Shown here piece by piece: positions 62,900-64,000 of a stretch of 64,000 nucleotides of DNA. Each line of letters begins with the position of its first letter. Within the stretch, counting starts at the first letter, position 1. This DNA is from Semisulcospira habei. Taxonomy: Eukaryota; Mollusca; Gastropoda; Semisulcospiridae. The position numbers and the translations under genes are program-made. The stretch spans positions 127,037,620 through 127,101,619 of the forward strand of contig BTPG01000005.1 in NCBI GenBank assembly GCA_036245525.1, read 5' to 3'. The notes beneath the pieces are model-generated. The model saw nothing but the letters and a program-made list of their open reading frames with translations, was not told the origin of the DNA and did not search any database.

Positions 62900-64000
62900 A
62901 ATAACTCACACATTGCGAATCCGTAAAGGTTATTAGCGTCAAGGTACGTAATGAATGACCTTGACCTTGAGGGGACAAACCCAAGGTCGTCCAGATATTT
63001 GTTGTTGGCTTTGGCATAATTGTTTGCGTCTATACTAATGCCTCCCCTCAATCCATGTTCCACCATTTCACCCATCGTACGATCCGACAACAGGTCTATA
63101 GATATCTTGCTGGATTTCAAAAATGCATCCCATGTCATGCCAGGACTAGTTATGTAGCAAGCTGGGTCAAGACTGTAGTGTAACAAACCCTTTTCACGAT
63201 AACTTTCAAATACGTCTGCTAGTAAGCAAACATCAGCTTTCAAGTACTGGTCATGGTAGTCACCAATCGTTTGACACCCTAGTTTACCCTATGCATCAAG
63301 TGCGTGCTGGTAATCAGATTCAGAAATACCTTTGCCAGTTAGTGTGGAATAAAATTTATCTTTTGGAGGCAGTCTTGTTTCCTCAAACACAACCCAGTCA
63401 TCAATGTACTCATAGGGATAGACTCCTTTCTTAATCAAGTCTGGCTCAAAATATTTACTTGTTATTGGATACTCAGTCAGTCCTTCTGTGAGACTAGCAA
63501 GCCCTAAGGACAAATGTTGCATAGAGTCATAAAATGCTAATTTGTTGTCCAGCCTAAAAGTCAAGTATTTTTCAGTTGTCTGGGCAATACAACTAATTTT
63601 TTTTTGTAAGACTCATCCACAGCCTGCATGATAATATGTGAATCATACCCTTTGAGATTGTGGAAAAAGATAGGCAGTTTGTATACCTTGTGATCTATTT
63701 TTAATTTCAAGTTACAATCACCGTGGGCAGCACCTCTGTAACGCCCAGTTATGTGGTCATGGTCACAAACTTTATCACCCTTCAGAAGTTGATCACAACC
63801 TCCTAAAGGTTGTTCACAAATCCAACACATCACTGCTGTATCAAAATTCTGTTTGTCTTCTTCTGTCATCACCAAAGGCATCTGACACTTTTCCTAATAA
63901 TGTACTACCTGACTATACAGTTGTCTCATTTCTGTTAAAAACTCAGCTGCTGCATTTTCACCTCTGTAAATAACAGGTTCTGTATGCTGACCGTCAGACC
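62900..64000 (-). pseudogene. Polinton A DNA polymerase B, N-terminal half
   Basis: Continues the gene broken at 40644. From the window's right edge leftwards: a leader ending in an in-frame TAG near 63895; then a zinc-binding segment (CWICEQPLGG, VCDHDHITGRYRGAAHGDC) usual in invertebrate Polinton polymerases; exonuclease-type FFHNLKGYDSHIIMQ; LKADVCLLADVFESYRE; and the palm motif ITYLDANNLYGFAM, which stops at the LINE junction. Other lesions: a frameshift near 63562 and TAG at 63289-63291. The start lies beyond the window. Confidence 0.78.

Larger units (their letters stand above)
29860..64000. mobile_element. Polinton/Maverick-like element, copy A (interrupted, continues past window)
   Basis: Genes along the window: capsid C-terminus (minus, 31378-31990), penton-like protein (34278), several structural-type genes (34950-38444), integrase (38425-39390), DNA polymerase B (minus, 39390-40644 and 62900-64000). 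Integrase plus protein-primed polymerase plus jelly-roll capsid is the defining set of Polintons and adintovirus-like elements. It is broken by LINE fragments (30298-30734, 31990-34280) and by a 22,255-bp insertion in the polymerase gene. The outer left boundary is placed where similarity to copy B fades (about 29.9 kb) and is approximate. Packaging ATPase and protease genes were not found; they may lie to the right of the window. Confidence 0.75.

Overview
The window looks like nuclear DNA from a marine invertebrate, possibly a mollusc or other lophotrochozoan. This is inferred from spliced animal genes and from the mix of DIRS, Polinton, RTE-like, hammerhead-bearing and hAT-like elements; no species can be named. 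There are no bacterial operons. Only two host genes are supported, and both were recognised from spliced exons. One is an LRRC42-like gene (- strand, four exons, 25182 down to about 21900). The other is the 5' end of a GPLD1-like gene (+ strand, exons at 25463-25553 and 26267-26322). They are head to head across a 280-bp intergenic gap. Everything else is mobile DNA, usually nested.

1-13.9 kb: a decayed DIRS-type tyrosine-recombinase retrotransposon (copy 1) holds a hAT-like remnant, a TTAA-flanked MITE and a whole second decayed DIRS (copy 2, about 7.16-13.62 kb). 14.6-20.9 kb: a third DIRS keeps intact reverse transcriptase/RNase H and tyrosine recombinase frames and clear inverted terminal repeats, but its gag is frameshifted. 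21.7-21.9 kb: a solo DIRS end truncates the last LRRC42 exon. 22-29.8 kb: host introns with small MITEs, hairpin repeats and a 1.6-kb foldback element.

About 29.9-64 kb: a Polinton/Maverick-like (adintovirus-like) element, copy A. Its genes run: end, capsid fragment, penton-like protein, several small conserved structural-type genes, retroviral-type integrase, protein-primed DNA polymerase B. It is broken by two RTE-like LINE fragments and by a 22,255-bp insertion in the polymerase gene, bounded by a 12-bp duplication (40633-40644 and 62900-62911). That insertion carries a rearranged second Polinton (copy B, about 43.9-55.3 kb), flanked by inverted retroelements that contain hammerhead-ribozyme-like folds, and it ends with a nearly full-length RTE-like LINE (59.6-62.9 kb). 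Copy B keeps the genes that copy A lost (a 422-residue conserved protein, a small membrane protein and a coiled-coil protein), so the two copies together show the family's gene order. Most genes in both Polintons carry stops or frameshifts and look like old integrated copies.

The observations most worth pursuing are the hammerhead-like folds in the inverted flanking elements, the 22-kb composite insertion, and the LINE reverse-transcriptase/capsid chimeric reading frame created where a LINE fragment replaced about 3 kb of Polinton.
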